Below are positions 19,459-29,143 of a stretch of DNA of 64,000 nt, in pieces. Below the pieces are notes generated by a model. That model worked only from the letters and a program-made list of their open reading frames with translations. It made no database searches and was not told the DNA's origin. The DNA lies in NCBI GenBank assembly GCA_900542985.1, contig UQPQ01000003.1, positions 1-64,000 of the forward strand, given 5' to 3'. Made by a program: the position numbers and the translations under genes. Within the stretch, counting starts at the first letter, position 1. The number at the start of each line of letters is the position of its first letter. This DNA is from an uncultured Bacteroides sp. GTDB lineage: Bacteria > Bacteroidota > Bacteroidia > Bacteroidales > Bacteroidaceae.

Positions 19459-19466
19459 CAAAGGTA
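19459..19466 (-). promoter_or_regulatory. -7 promoter element of the thi operon
   Basis: TACCTTTG on the minus strand, about 16 bp before the riboswitch 5' end, with an A/T-rich tract (CTTTTTT on the minus strand) about 20 bp further upstream. Confidence 0.6.
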
Positions 19467-19614
19467 TACGAAAAGTTTGAGATAAAAAAGCGAATAATCA
19501 TATTTCAACGAAAGGTTTCGATACGGTTCTGTAGTATAGTTGGCAGTATCACCTGCTGCAGGCAATGTATTTTTTAAGAAATAAAATTATCGGAAGTTTT
19601 CGGAATGAATCACG

Positions 19615-19698
19615 GTCTTCAGCCAGCGTCGTCGGCTGTATAATTGCCGACGTCGGTTGACGAGCCAACATCGCCGTTTTTATATCCGACGTCGTCGG
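19615..19698 (-). repeat. 84-bp element of four 21-nt units (copy B)
   Basis: On the minus strand the four units begin CCGACGACGTCGGATA (19698), ACGGCGATGTTGG (19677), CCGACGTCGGCAATTA (19656) and CCGACGACGCTGG (19635). Unit order and spacing match the copy at 33619-33702. It lies in the 400-bp gap between the thi operon promoter and the xylE stop. Nothing else recognisable is in that gap. Confidence 0.75.
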
Positions 19699-19862
19699 AT
19701 ACAAAAGATAAATAGAACAACAAACATACTGCATCTGTATAGTACATCCATTTTATTGCTGAGACAGCCTATAAAAAACAGATACCGATAAACTCCACCC
19801 AAAAGGAGTATCGGTATCTGTACTATTTTACCTGAATAACAAGATCTTTTTCCGCTTAGCTT

Positions 19863-21350
19863 CTACTTGTTTTGCTCTTGTCTGTTTTTCCACAAACGAG
19901 TCATGTCTTCCAATGTCTTTCCTTTGGTTTCGGGAACCAGTTTCCAGACAAATACGGCTGCTATAATACAAATCACACCATATAGGCCGTATACAAAAAT
20001 ATGTCCGAATTTTTCACCCATATCGCCTGCACTCATATTATACATCGGCAGGAAGGTGGACGATACAATGAAATTGAATATCCACTGGAAAGCTACGGCA
20101 ATGGCAACAGCTGTACCACGCACTGTATTGGGGAAAATTTCAGAAATAAGTACCCAGCATATCGGACCCCAGCTGAACATGAAAGATGCGCTGTAAATCA
20201 TAATACTGATCACCGGTATTAGTGGAGAAATTCCTGTAGCCAAGTTACTGAAAGCAACACCTAAAGCTCCTACAGCCATACCGATAGAACCGCAAATCAG
20301 CAAAGGCTTACGTCCTAATTTCTCTACGGTAAACACAGCCAAAAGTGTAAATAAAATATTAACAACTCCCATGAAGACTGTTTGTACCATCGGATTGCCG
20401 ATATTCATGCTTTCGAAAATACGTGGAGCAAAATATAATACAGCATTGATACCCACTGCCTGCTGGAATACACTCAGCATAATGCCAATAAAAATTACCA
20501 ACCATCCGTAAGTAAAGAGTCGTTCTGTCTTAGTCTGTACGGTACCCTTGATATCGGCCAGAATTTGCTTGGCACGCTCACGACCGTTGATTTTCGTCAA
20601 TACAGTCAGTGCCTCTTCATCATGTCCCGACATTACCAGATAACGTGGTGTTTTAGGTACAAACAGAATCAAGATAGTAAAAAGTCCGGCAGGTACTGCT
20701 TCGCTTACAAACATCTGTCTCCATCCGGTTTCGATAGCCCATGCTGCTGCATCCGGATTGATAACCTTGTTTACTCCTTCTACCACTTCGACAACAGGAT
20801 TAACATTATCACCAAGAATGATAAAATTGACAAAATAAACTACCAGCTGTCCGAAGATGATAGCGAATTGATTCCATGAAACCAATGTACCTCGGATATT
20901 ACTTGGAGCAACTTCGGCAATATACATCGGACAAAGAGCAGAGGCCAGTCCGACACCTACACCGCCCAATATACGGTAGAAATTGAAAGCCAGCAATAAA
21001 GAGTAAGAAGGTTCTCCATACGAGAAAAAAAGAAACTCGGGATAGTATGAACCTAAAGCCGACAGAAAGAACATGATACCTGCCAGAAACAACGACTGCT
21101 TTCTGCCATAACGGGAAGCCAGACAACCCGAAATGGCACTACCTATGATACACCCTAAAAGAGCACTGGATGAAGTAATGCCATGCCATGTATCTGTATA
21201 AACAAAATCGTCTGCTCCCATGAAGAATGCCTGCAAGCCTTTTTCGGCTCCGGAAATCACCGCGGTGTCGTATCCAAACAGCAAGCCTCCCAATACGGCT
21301 ACCATTACAATGGAAAAAAGATAGGTTTTACTTTTCTTTGCGTCATTCAT
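19863..21350 (-). CDS. xylE: MFS sugar (D-xylose:H+) symporter
   Basis: The 495-residue protein has the 12-helix MFS sugar-porter layout. Signatures are GGLLFGYDTAVISGAEKGL in helix 1, RYGRKQSL and EKLGRKPLL after helices 2 and 8, and PETKGKTLE at the C-terminus. The long loop after helix 4 or 5 (about residues 170-205) is usual for XylE-type proteins. It is the last gene of the regulator-xylB-xylA-xylE run, which supports xylose as substrate. It should act in the inner membrane. Confidence 0.93.
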   Translation of the reverse strand: MNDAKKSKTYLFSIVMVAVLGGLLFGYDTAVISGAEKGLQAFFMGADDFVYTDTWHGITSSSALLGCIIGSAISGCLASRYGRKQSLFLAGIMFFLSALGSYYPEFLFFSYGEPSYSLLLAFNFYRILGGVGVGLASALCPMYIAEVAPSNIRGTLVSWNQFAIIFGQLVVYFVNFIILGDNVNPVVEVVEGVNKVINPDAAAWAIETGWRQMFVSEAVPAGLFTILILFVPKTPRYLVMSGHDEEALTVLTKINGRERAKQILADIKGTVQTKTERLFTYGWLVIFIGIMLSVFQQAVGINAVLYFAPRIFESMNIGNPMVQTVFMGVVNILFTLLAVFTVEKLGRKPLLICGSIGMAVGALGVAFSNLATGISPLIPVISIMIYSASFMFSWGPICWVLISEIFPNTVRGTAVAIAVAFQWIFNFIVSSTFLPMYNMSAGDMGEKFGHIFVYGLYGVICIIAAVFVWKLVPETKGKTLEDMTRLWKNRQEQNK

Positions 21351-21459
21351 AGTTATAAGATTGTTAAAAAGGTAAACGCCGGTACATATTACTGAAAGAG
21401 ATCAGTCTGTAAATGATATGTACCGACGATACCTGATACGGTATAATAAAATCAAGAGA

Positions 21460-22776
21460 TTAGCAATACATATTTACAATTGCTTCATATAACTCTTGTT
21501 TACCACTTGTCTGTTTAGGTTCACCTGCAGTCTTGGCATAAGCAACAACATCTTCCAAAGAAAGTTTTCCTTCTTCGAATTCTTTTCCTTTACCACTGTC
21601 GAAGGAAGCATAACGGTCTGCCAACATCTTCTTGTAAGGAGATTCTTCGAGCAAACGGGCTGCATTTTCCAAAGCACGGGCCATTGCATCCATTCCCGCA
21701 ATGTGAGCGATGAAAATATCTTCCAAGTCGGTAGAGTTGCGGCGTGTTTTTGCATCAAAGTTGGTACCGCCATTACCCAAACCACCAGCGCGGATAATCT
21801 GCATCATAGCTTGAATGAGTTCGAAGTTATCGATAGGGAACTGGTCTGTATCCCATCCGTTCTGATAGTCACCACGGTTGGCATCAATAGAACCCAGCAT
21901 ACCATTGTCTACTGCTACAGCCAATTCATGTTCGAAAGTATGTCCGGCCAATGTAGCATGATTAACTTCGATATTTACCTTGAAATCTTTGTCAAGACCG
22001 TGTGCTTTCAAGAAGCCAATCACAGTTTCTGTATCTACATCATACTGATGTTTCATTGGTTCCATTGGTTTGGGTTCTACAAGGAATGTTCCTGTAAAGC
22101 CTTTGCTGCGTGCATAGTCGCGTGCCATTTTCAGCATTTGTGCAAGATGTTCTTTTTCACGTTTCTGGTCAGTATTCAGAAGCGACATATAACCTTCACG
22201 TCCGCCCCAGAATACATAATTGGTACCGCCCAGTTCAATAGTGGCATCGATTGCGTTTTTTATCTGAACAGCCGCACGTGCCACTACATCAAAATCAGGG
22301 TTGGTTGCAGCTCCGTTCATATAACGGGCATGGCCGAATACATTGGCAGTACCCCAAAGAAGTTTGATGCCGGTTTCTTCCTGTTTCTTCTTCGCATAAG
22401 CAACTATTTCCTTGAGATTCTGTTCGTATTCTTCGATAGTTTCTGCTTCATCGCACAAGTCTACATCGTGGAAACAATAATATTCGATACCTATTTTTTG
22501 CATGAACTCAAATCCAGCATCCATTTTATCTTTAGCTGCCTGTATTTTGTCTGCACTGCTTTTCCACGGGAATTGTTTTGTTCCACCACCAAACTGGTCT
22601 GAACCTTCTGCGCACAAGGTGTGCCACCATGCCATTGAAAATTTGAGCCAGTCTTTCATTGGTTTACCCAAAATCACTTTTTCGGCATCGTAATAACGGA
22701 ATGCCATTGGGTTCTTACTTTCTACACCTTCGAATTTTATCTTTCCAATTCCTGGGAAATACTCTCTTGTTGCCAT
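21460..22776 (-). CDS. xylA: xylose isomerase
   Basis: XylA converts D-xylose to D-xylulose with two divalent metals. The 438-residue length is that of the longer class II enzymes. Landmarks are FHDVDL with the catalytic His near residue 102, [17 protein letters not shown] near residue 231 and GSIDANRGD. It lies between xylB and xylE in the xylose operon. Confidence 0.97.
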   Translation of the reverse strand: MATREYFPGIGKIKFEGVESKNPMAFRYYDAEKVILGKPMKDWLKFSMAWWHTLCAEGSDQFGGGTKQFPWKSSADKIQAAKDKMDAGFEFMQKIGIEYYCFHDVDLCDEAETIEEYEQNLKEIVAYAKKKQEETGIKLLWGTANVFGHARYMNGAATNPDFDVVARAAVQIKNAIDATIELGGTNYVFWGGREGYMSLLNTDQKREKEHLAQMLKMARDYARSKGFTGTFLVEPKPMEPMKHQYDVDTETVIGFLKAHGLDKDFKVNIEVNHATLAGHTFEHELAVAVDNGMLGSIDANRGDYQNGWDTDQFPIDNFELIQAMMQIIRAGGLGNGGTNFDAKTRRNSTDLEDIFIAHIAGMDAMARALENAARLLEESPYKKMLADRYASFDSGKGKEFEEGKLSLEDVVAYAKTAGEPKQTSGKQELYEAIVNMYC

Positions 22777-22841
22777 AATATTAAAGTTTAAAGATTATTT
22801 ATTTTAAATAGTTGTTTTATCAAATCAGAATCTATGATTGT

Positions 22842-24323
22842 TTATATTTTTTTCAAACATTCTACCCATCTCGCATAGGCATCTGTGTAAGCATCTGCAT
22901 TCGAAGAATCGGGTTCTATGACTGCAAGCTTCTCTAAAGTTGAAAAAGCTTCCACATGGTCTTTATAAATTCCAGCTCCCATACCAGCCCCCTTGGCAGC
23001 GCCTACAGAACCGTCTGTGTCGTAAAGCTCGATTACAGAACCTGTTACACCAGCCAGTGTTTCACGGAATACCGGACTAAGGAACATATTAGCATGACCT
23101 GCATGGATTTTCTGTACATCCATTCCCATGCCTTTCATAATGTCGATACCGTATTTGAAAGAGAAAACAATTCCTTCTTGAGCAGCACGGATAAGATGGC
23201 CTTTATGATGTAAATTAAAATTGATTCCATTGATAGAGCATCCTGCTTCACGATTTTCAAGCATACGCTCCGAACCGTTGCCAAAGGGTAGGATACTGAT
23301 ACCTTCCGAACCGATTGGGATTTGAGCAGCCAAATCGTTCATTTCTGCATACGACAATCCCTCTGTTGCCACATTTCGCTTCATCCAGGAGTTCAGAATA
23401 CCAGTACCGTTGATACATAAGAGAACACCCAGTCGGGTACAGTCTGTAGTGTGATTAACATGAGCAAATGTATTTACACGCGACTGTGGATCGTAATTGA
23501 CTTTTCCATTTACTCCATATACAACTCCCGAAGTTCCTGCTGTAGAAGCAATCTCTCCCGGATTGAATACATTCAAAGACAATGCATTATTGGGCTGGTC
23601 GCCTGCACGGTAAGTAATAGGTGTTCCTGCTGCCAGTCCAAGTTCCAGAGCAGCTTCGGCAGAAACAGTTCCCTGTTCTCCGAATGTAGGCTTAATATCA
23701 GGAATAAGAGAAGAATCAAATCCATAATATTTCATCAGGAAATCGGCCACTGAGTTTTGTTTGAAATCCCAAAACATACCTTCCGAAAGGCCTGATACCG
23801 TAGTACAGATTTCTCCGCTCAAACGCATGGCAATGTAATCTCCGGGTAACATGATTTTGTATATCTTTTCATATACCTCCGGTTCATTTTCTTTAATCCA
23901 TGCCAGCTTAGAAGCTGTAAAGTTACCTGGAGAATTAAGTAAATGAGACAGGCAATGTTCTTCGCCTAATTCATGAAAAGCTTTTTGACCATACGGAACA
24001 GCTCGGGAATCACACCATATAATCGCCGGACGGAGAGCATGATGCTGAGCATCTACACATACAAGGCCGTGCATCTGATATGAAATACCTATTGCCTTTA
24101 TATCTTCCTTACGAATACAGGAATTGGATAGAATATCCTGAGTTGCAGATTTCAAATATTCCCACCAAGTGTCCGGTTCTTGTTCTGCCCAACCTCGTTT
24201 GACTGAGATAATAGGAGCTTCTGTTTTAGGATAAAAAGCAGAAGAAATACATTTCCCCGTTTCTGCATTGACCAAACTGGCTTTTACAGAAGAACTCCCT
24301 ATATCATATCCTAATAAATACAT
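22842..24323 (-). CDS. xylB: xylulokinase
   Basis: XylB phosphorylates D-xylulose to xylulose-5-phosphate. The 493-residue FGGY-family protein has the N-terminal LGYDIGSSSVKASLVN phosphate loop, the W-C-D-S-R segment near residue 107, and the C-terminal GGxx-like region AGHANMFLSPVFRE, where the canonical Gly-Gly is changed to Gly-His. It starts 11 bp after the regulator gene. Confidence 0.96.
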   Translation of the reverse strand: MYLLGYDIGSSSVKASLVNAETGKCISSAFYPKTEAPIISVKRGWAEQEPDTWWEYLKSATQDILSNSCIRKEDIKAIGISYQMHGLVCVDAQHHALRPAIIWCDSRAVPYGQKAFHELGEEHCLSHLLNSPGNFTASKLAWIKENEPEVYEKIYKIMLPGDYIAMRLSGEICTTVSGLSEGMFWDFKQNSVADFLMKYYGFDSSLIPDIKPTFGEQGTVSAEAALELGLAAGTPITYRAGDQPNNALSLNVFNPGEIASTAGTSGVVYGVNGKVNYDPQSRVNTFAHVNHTTDCTRLGVLLCINGTGILNSWMKRNVATEGLSYAEMNDLAAQIPIGSEGISILPFGNGSERMLENREAGCSINGINFNLHHKGHLIRAAQEGIVFSFKYGIDIMKGMGMDVQKIHAGHANMFLSPVFRETLAGVTGSVIELYDTDGSVGAAKGAGMGAGIYKDHVEAFSTLEKLAVIEPDSSNADAYTDAYARWVECLKKI

Positions 24324-24334
24324 ACTTTATTATT

Positions 24335-25057
24335 TTATCTTCTTGTCTTGTTGTAAATTTTCTTGTCAAAATGGTAATATCTTGCTGCACGATGTGACAC
24401 TCCCTGCTGGAATTCATCCAAAGGAACTACATAGTCTAACATCGCTATTTTCTTATGAAAATTACGGACATCTACAGCTTTCCCATAGAGTAAACCATAT
24501 AAAACACGCAACTGAAGAGCTGTAAATTTTCGAGGAAGCAATTCGAAAAGATAAGACGGATTAAACTCCACATATTGACGGATAAATTCCATTGCATCGG
24601 CAATAATCTGATTATGGTCGAAAGCAAGTTCCTTTACATCTTGCAGAGAAACCCATTCTGCTTGAAAGTTATCCAAGAGCTTACTTTGAGTTTTATCGAT
24701 CTTTACTAATGAAAAATAAGCAACTGTCACAATACGATCAACTTTTGCTTTTTCAGCTCTTTCCAACCAACGGATATCTTTAGGGTTCTTGGTGCGATCT
24801 TTAGAACCAAACACTTTAAATTGCTTTAAGTCTACATTTTTCAATCCAGTCAGTTGGGTTAAAACTCGCTGAGCCGCACTATCCAAGTCTTCATCCATGT
24901 ATATAAGACTACCAGGCAGTTTCATATCATGGAAAACTTCACCTTCATCTTCTCCTATACGACGTACTAATAATACTTTTAAATTTTGGCCATCGAATCC
25001 AATCACTACACAATCTACCGAAATATGATTATTGGCCAATTGCATGCTGTGTTCCAT
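24335..25057 (-). CDS. Nudix-fold transcriptional regulator of xylose genes (XylR/AraR/NrtR type)
   Basis: The 240-residue protein has an N-terminal Nudix domain (about 1-150) and a C-terminal winged helix (about 155-235, LLPRKFTALQLRVLYGLLYG). The Nudix box is degenerate: after GSLIYMDEDLDSAAQR the catalytic REUxEE becomes RVLTQL, so hydrolysis is not expected. Nudix-type regulators of arabinose, xylose and NAD genes are established in Bacteroides and other bacteria. Its position at the head of the xylBAE run supports xylose control. The 700-bp AT-rich upstream gap contains repeated TACAATA words that may be its operators. Confidence 0.9.
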   Translation of the reverse strand: MEHSMQLANNHISVDCVVIGFDGQNLKVLLVRRIGEDEGEVFHDMKLPGSLIYMDEDLDSAAQRVLTQLTGLKNVDLKQFKVFGSKDRTKNPKDIRWLERAEKAKVDRIVTVAYFSLVKIDKTQSKLLDNFQAEWVSLQDVKELAFDHNQIIADAMEFIRQYVEFNPSYLFELLPRKFTALQLRVLYGLLYGKAVDVRNFHKKIAMLDYVVPLDEFQQGVSHRAARYYHFDKKIYNKTRR

Positions 25058-25166
25058 AGTTCATAATTTTGTTTCGCTGTGCAAATAAAGAATTTATTTT
25101 TGAAACAACCAAATTTTATAAGATTAATAATTACCTATTAATCAAATAGATAAATATCTTATCTTA

Positions 25167-25361
25167 TACAATAAACCTTTTCATAAGCAGTACAATATGT
25201 ATTTTTTATGCAGCTTATCACATAAAACTATTAACAGTATAAGTAAATGATAAAAATCAGTATGATAGTACTTTATATATTCTCTCGGAACATATAATGC
25301 AAAAGGTACTTATTGTACTGAACAGGATATATAAAAGTGCTTCATAAAATACAATAAGTAC
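25167..25361. promoter_or_regulatory. candidate operator cluster for the Nudix regulator
   Basis: Four (G)TACAATA words lie within 195 bp: 25167-25173, 25191-25197, 25311-25318 (inverse) and 25350-25356. The last two form a 12-bp perfect inverted repeat, GTACTTATTGTA and TACAATAAGTAC, with a 32-bp spacer. The region is very AT-rich, so chance contributes. The rest of the 25058-25760 gap holds no gene that I can support. Confidence 0.4.
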
Positions 25362-25580
25362 ATGCAATAAAAAAACTAATCTGACTCATACTTTTTGCTT
25401 TAACAATCAGATATGAATTTTAATTTCAAAAACAATATTAATATTACATATTAATACTACTATTCACAAAATATAGAATAGTTTATTATTTAATACATGA
25501 TTATTACATCAAAATAACACAAAACGAACAACTATTTATTTTTTATTCCATTTCATCATAAAAACAGAATTTCTATTTCC

Positions 25581-25588
25581 TACATTTG
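25581..25588 (+). promoter_or_regulatory. -7 promoter element, probably of dapF
   Basis: TACATTTG matches TAnnTTTG but lies 172 bp upstream of the dapF ATG, so the leader would be long. Confidence 0.4.
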
Positions 25589-25760
25589 CGAACATAAAGA
25601 TATGATAATAGCGATTAACAATGACAATATTTCATATACAGCTAATTATTGTATCATTATAACATAATATAAGCAATGATGCAATACTATATGTCAATTA
25701 TATATCCAATTATAAGTATATGATAAAAAATTCAATCTACTCATTTAATCAAAATAGTCT

Positions 25761-26564
25761 ATGAAGATAAAATTTACTAAAATGCATGGAGCAGGTAATG
25801 ACTATATTTATGTCAACACCTTGCAATATCCTATAGAGAATCCGGAAAAACTGGCAATCTGCTGGAGTCAATGGCATACTGGAATAGGAAGTGATGGATT
25901 AGTATTAATAGGACCATCTAGTATCGGTGACTTCAGCATGCGCATTTTCAACGCAGATGGATCTGAAGCCATGATGTGTGGGAATGCCAGCAGGTGTATT
26001 GGGAAATATCTTTACGAATATGGACTGACGGATAAAAAGGATATTGCGCTGGAAACCAAATCGGGTATCAAACAATTAAAGCTGAATGTAAACTCAAACA
26101 ATACAGTAGATGAAGTTACAGTAGATATGGGAATACCCACAAATATTCATTGGGTAAAATTAGGAGAACAATCTCCTTACCCCCAGGGTATTGCCGTATC
26201 AATGGGGAATCCACATTTAGTCATTTTTGTAGACAATGTTTCGAGCGTCAATCTTTTTCAGGCAGGCCCGTTTTTAGAAAATCATCCTTTATTTCCTGAT
26301 CGGACCAATGTAGAATTTGCCCAAATTTTAGACGAGGGACACATTCGCATGCGTGTGTGGGAGAGAGGATCAGGCATTACTCAGGCTTGTGGAACCGGAG
26401 CATGTGCAACTGCTGCTGCCGCTATTTTTACTAAACAGTGTACAAGAAATGTAAAAGTAAAAATGGACGGAGGAGAGCTCCTGATGAACTGGGATATACA
26501 CACCAATCATATGACCATGAAAGGTCCTGCAACCAAAGTTTTTGATGGTGAAATAGAAATCTAA
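25761..26564 (+). CDS. dapF: diaminopimelate epimerase
   Basis: DapF converts LL- to meso-diaminopimelate for lysine and peptidoglycan synthesis. The 267-residue length is standard. The two catalytic cysteines are in MMCGNASRC (about Cys74) and QACGTGACA (about Cys212), both intact. The N-terminus [13 protein letters not shown] is typical. It stands alone in this window, with a convergent hairpin after it. Confidence 0.97.
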   Translation: MKIKFTKMHGAGNDYIYVNTLQYPIENPEKLAICWSQWHTGIGSDGLVLIGPSSIGDFSMRIFNADGSEAMMCGNASRCIGKYLYEYGLTDKKDIALETKSGIKQLKLNVNSNNTVDEVTVDMGIPTNIHWVKLGEQSPYPQGIAVSMGNPHLVIFVDNVSSVNLFQAGPFLENHPLFPDRTNVEFAQILDEGHIRMRVWERGSGITQACGTGACATAAAAIFTKQCTRNVKVKMDGGELLMNWDIHTNHMTMKGPATKVFDGEIEI

Positions 26565-26620
26565 ACAGATAGCATCTACAACCATAAAAACTTCTATTTC
26601 TACTTAAAATTAGTTCCTGT

Positions 26621-26654
26621 TTAAGGTATACCCAATAAATTCGGTATACCTTAA
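26621..26654. terminator. bidirectional hairpin between dapF and small lipoprotein
   Basis: TTAAGGTATACC at 26621-26632 is the exact inverse of GGTATACCTTAA at 26643-26654, with a 10-nt loop. It sits between two converging genes. Confidence 0.7.
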
Positions 26655-26658
26655 TAAA

Positions 26659-26850
26659 TTAATAATGATGTATTTCTTTACGATGACCGGGAGCATAATA
26701 CTTAGCTGATTTCTTTCCATGTTTTTTCTTTGCATGGCCGGGTGGAATTTCTTTATGATGCAATTTATGAGGATGCTTATGTACAACACACGAAGACATA
26801 CTGAAACAGAGAGACAGTACAAATAAAAAAAGTAAAAACTTTGGTTTCAT
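26659..26850 (-). CDS. small His/Lys-rich lipoprotein
   Basis: The 63-residue protein has a signal peptide and lipobox ending at Cys21 (SMSSC). The mature 43 residues are dominated by His, Lys and Pro (HKHPHKLHHKEIPPGHAKKKHGKK). Similar short Bacteroides lipoproteins exist; some are labelled quinol oxidase subunit in databases, which I consider unsupported. Metal binding is possible from composition only. The terminator at 26621 follows its stop. Confidence 0.75.
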   Translation of the reverse strand: MKPKFLLFLFVLSLCFSMSSCVVHKHPHKLHHKEIPPGHAKKKHGKKSAKYYAPGHRKEIHHY

Positions 26851-27108
26851 AAAATCAACAATTGGTTTTTACAAATTTAAGAAAACAATCTATAATTTCT
26901 CGCAATAGCAATGAAATATCTGTTTCTTCCTTTTAAAGCATCAGCCAATTTTGGCTTAATCCCCTCAAATAGGTATCCATAATTTAAGAAACAAAAGCTG
27001 TATCTAATATTATGATGTATATAGTGTTTTCCTACAGTCTGAAAACAGCAGCAATACGCCTTAATAAAAGCACTATTTTTAGGTATTTCAAAACAACCCC
27101 AGACCGCC

Positions 27109-27116
27109 TACCTTTG
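27109..27116 (+). promoter_or_regulatory. -7 promoter element of flavodoxin gene
   Basis: TACCTTTG lies 29 bp before the flavodoxin ATG. The rest of 26865-27108 shows nothing recognisable. Confidence 0.6.
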
Positions 27117-27145
27117 CCACAGAAAAACAATCTAAATTAAACATC

Positions 27146-27652
27146 ATGAAAAAAATTGGTATCGTTTATGGTTCCACTACAGGAACATGTGAAAACTTGG
27201 CAGGGCAATTGGCTACTGTATTGGGAATCGCAAATACAGACGTTTATAGTGCAGACAAACTGACTGTCGAATTGGTAAATGCTTACGATGTTCTGCTTCT
27301 TGGCACTTCAACCTGGGGAGACGGAGAACTGCAGGATGACTGGTATGATGGCATCAAAGTACTGAAGAATGCAGACTTAAAAGGGAAGTATATCGCTTTG
27401 TTTGGCTGTGGAGACTCTGAATCTTATTGTGACACTTTCTGTGATGCCATGGGGATTTTGTACGAAGATTTGAAAGACAGCGGATGCACCTTTCTGGGCA
27501 ATCATGTAAGTACAGATGATTACACTTTCTCTAACTCTGCAGCTGTTGTCGACGGTAGTTTTGTAGGTCTTGCATTAGATGATATAAATGAAAGCCACAA
27601 AACATCCACACGCATCAAAACTTGGACCGACGAGTTAAAGAAAACTTTTTAA
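27146..27652 (+). CDS. fldA: flavodoxin
   Basis: The 168-residue protein has the FMN phosphate loop GSTTGTCENLA near residue 9, the W-containing loop TSTWGDGELQDDW near residue 57, and GCGDSESYCDTFCDA near residue 91, typical of long-chain flavodoxins. It is a soluble low-potential electron carrier that can replace ferredoxin when iron is short. The DUF2023 gene follows directly, a pairing I recall from other Bacteroides. Confidence 0.95.
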   Translation: MKKIGIVYGSTTGTCENLAGQLATVLGIANTDVYSADKLTVELVNAYDVLLLGTSTWGDGELQDDWYDGIKVLKNADLKGKYIALFGCGDSESYCDTFCDAMGILYEDLKDSGCTFLGNHVSTDDYTFSNSAAVVDGSFVGLALDDINESHKTSTRIKTWTDELKKTF

Positions 27653-27693
27653 TCCACAATCATTTTTTATCTACCATAATCCATTTTATTACA

Positions 27694-28050
27694 ATGATAT
27701 CATCTCCCGACATCCTGCCAGCTGAAATGAAAGTTTTTCTGAATCACATATATGAATACAAAAAAGGTGTACGCCGCATGATTCTCTTTACAGTCAACCG
27801 CAAGTATGAAGAGTTTGCCATCGAACGCTTGAAAAAGCAGCGAATCGACTTTCTGGTACAACCGGTGACAAATACAAGCGTGAACTTATTTTTCGGACGT
27901 CCGGAATGTATTCAGGCAATCAGACATCTGGCAAAACGCCCACTCCATATGTTGACACCGGAAGAAGATTTTATACTGGGAGCGATGTTGGGATATGATA
28001 TTTGTGCACAATGCGAACGTTACTGCAAACGCAAGAAAAACTATTACTGA
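27694..28050 (+). CDS. DUF2023 family protein
   Basis: I chose the ATG at 27694 (118 aa) because an upstream in-frame start at 27622 would overlap the flavodoxin gene. The protein is small and soluble, with conserved blocks HIYEYKKGVRRMILFT and VNLFFGRPEC. It ends with a Cys-bearing tail (CAQCERYCKRKK) that could bind metal. The function is unknown. Position 41 bp after the flavodoxin suggests a role in flavodoxin use or iron response; that is inference. Confidence 0.85.
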   Translation: MISSPDILPAEMKVFLNHIYEYKKGVRRMILFTVNRKYEEFAIERLKKQRIDFLVQPVTNTSVNLFFGRPECIQAIRHLAKRPLHMLTPEEDFILGAMLGYDICAQCERYCKRKKNYY

Positions 28051-28131
28051 GCTTATAAATAATCAATTTATAAACTCAACGCCTAAAACACTGAAACAAT
28101 TTAAATTTCATACGTATTCTTTCTTATATCA

Positions 28132-28314
28132 TCATTCAGCAGAATCTTCATTCTTTATGCCAATGTCATTTTTCACTTCTTTGATATTTTCCTTGAAACT
28201 ACGTACTCCTTTTCCAAGTCCTCCCATCAATTCCGGAATTTTCTTACCTCCAAAAAACAACAGGAGTATCAGTACGATAAAAATAATTTCTTGTGTACCT
28301 ATTCCAAACATCAT
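28132..28314 (-). CDS. tatA: twin-arginine translocase subunit TatA/E
   Basis: The 60-residue protein has one N-terminal transmembrane helix (about residues 8-22), the FGGKKIPELMGGLGKG hinge and amphipathic helix, and a charged tail, as in TatA. It forms the Tat pore. It lies 6 bp after the exported flavodoxin-like gene. tatC is not in the window. A Tat-type aldo/keto reductase is encoded 2 kb away (30140). Confidence 0.93.
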   Translation of the reverse strand: MMFGIGTQEIIFIVLILLLFFGGKKIPELMGGLGKGVRSFKENIKEVKNDIGIKNEDSAE

Positions 28315-28320
28315 TTTATT

Positions 28321-28917
28321 TTATAAATCGTTACTTTTTATTACATCGTTAACCCAGTTCTGAATAGCATTACGATTCACCGTATTCAGTAATTTACCAT
28401 CCTTCCATTTTAGCTTAGGATATGCATTCCTTAACTCTTTTACACTATTGGCTATTCCGCTCCCACCAGATGTAGCAAAAGGTACAAGTATTTTCCCTTC
28501 CAAAGAATAACTTTCTATAAAAGTATTGACAATTCTTGGAGCTTGATTCCACCAAATAGGATAGCCGATAAAAATTACATTATAGCCACTGATATTTAAT
28601 TTTGTACCATGCAATGTCGGACGTGCTGCAGGATTTTTCATTTCTATTGAGCTACGTGACATTTTGTTATTCCAATCAAGATCTTCAGATGTGTAAATCC
28701 GTTGAGGAGTAATCTCATATAAAGTACCACCAGTGATATTTGCAATCATATGAGCCACTTTAGCTGTAGTATGTGTGGCAGAGAAATAAACAATTAACAC
28801 CTTATTTAAGGTTTGCATACGCTTTTCATTTTGAGAATAAGCAGTAAAACAGAAAGTTGTTACTACCTGCAATGTTAAAATAATCTTGTTCATAAATAGG
28901 CTATTTATTTTCAACAT
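28321..28917 (-). CDS. flavodoxin-like protein with N-terminal signal sequence
   Basis: After a hydrophobic N-terminal segment ending near TAYSQ (about residues 9-29), the protein has a flavodoxin fold with the FMN loop YFSATHTTAKVA and the conserved YPIWWNQAPRIVNTF. I take the signal as real because it is in frame and typical for Sec export; a cytosolic start at a downstream Met (MQTLNKVLIV) is the alternative. The signal has no twin arginine. It heads a two-gene unit with tatA and is divergent from the AraC regulator. Confidence 0.82.
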   Translation of the reverse strand: MLKINSLFMNKIILTLQVVTTFCFTAYSQNEKRMQTLNKVLIVYFSATHTTAKVAHMIANITGGTLYEITPQRIYTSEDLDWNNKMSRSSIEMKNPAARPTLHGTKLNISGYNVIFIGYPIWWNQAPRIVNTFIESYSLEGKILVPFATSGGSGIANSVKELRNAYPKLKWKDGKLLNTVNRNAIQNWVNDVIKSNDL

Positions 28918-29007
28918 ATCATTTAATTTTTAAATTCAATCTCTGCAATTTCCATATTTGACACTATTATTACACGATGTATTATATATGTTTTATTTTT
29001 CATCATG

Positions 29008-29015
29008 CAAAATTA
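29008..29015 (-). promoter_or_regulatory. -7 element of flavodoxin-like/tatA unit
   Basis: TAATTTTG on the minus strand, 91 bp upstream of the start codon. Confidence 0.45.
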
Positions 29016-29112
29016 AGTTGAAACATAGAGTAATTTTGTAAACATAATCCTGCAATCTGTACCATTTTTACAGAATTTACTATCTATTCAAAACATGAAT
29101 CATATAATAGTA

Positions 29113-29120
29113 TATCTTTG
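29113..29120 (+). promoter_or_regulatory. -7 element of AraC-type regulator
   Basis: TATCTTTG lies 24 bp before the regulator ATG. Confidence 0.55.
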
Positions 29121-29143
29121 CATTACTATAATAGAAAAAAATA

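Noticed and set aside
21496..22602. 368-aa open frame on the plus strand opposite xylA
   Set aside because: It is a shadow of the xylA codons, with Cys/Phe/His-rich content and no family resemblance.
25058..25760. Possible small genes in the 700-bp gap between the Nudix regulator and dapF
   Set aside because: Only very short frames occur (for example 16 codons from about 25249), in highly AT-rich sequence without support.
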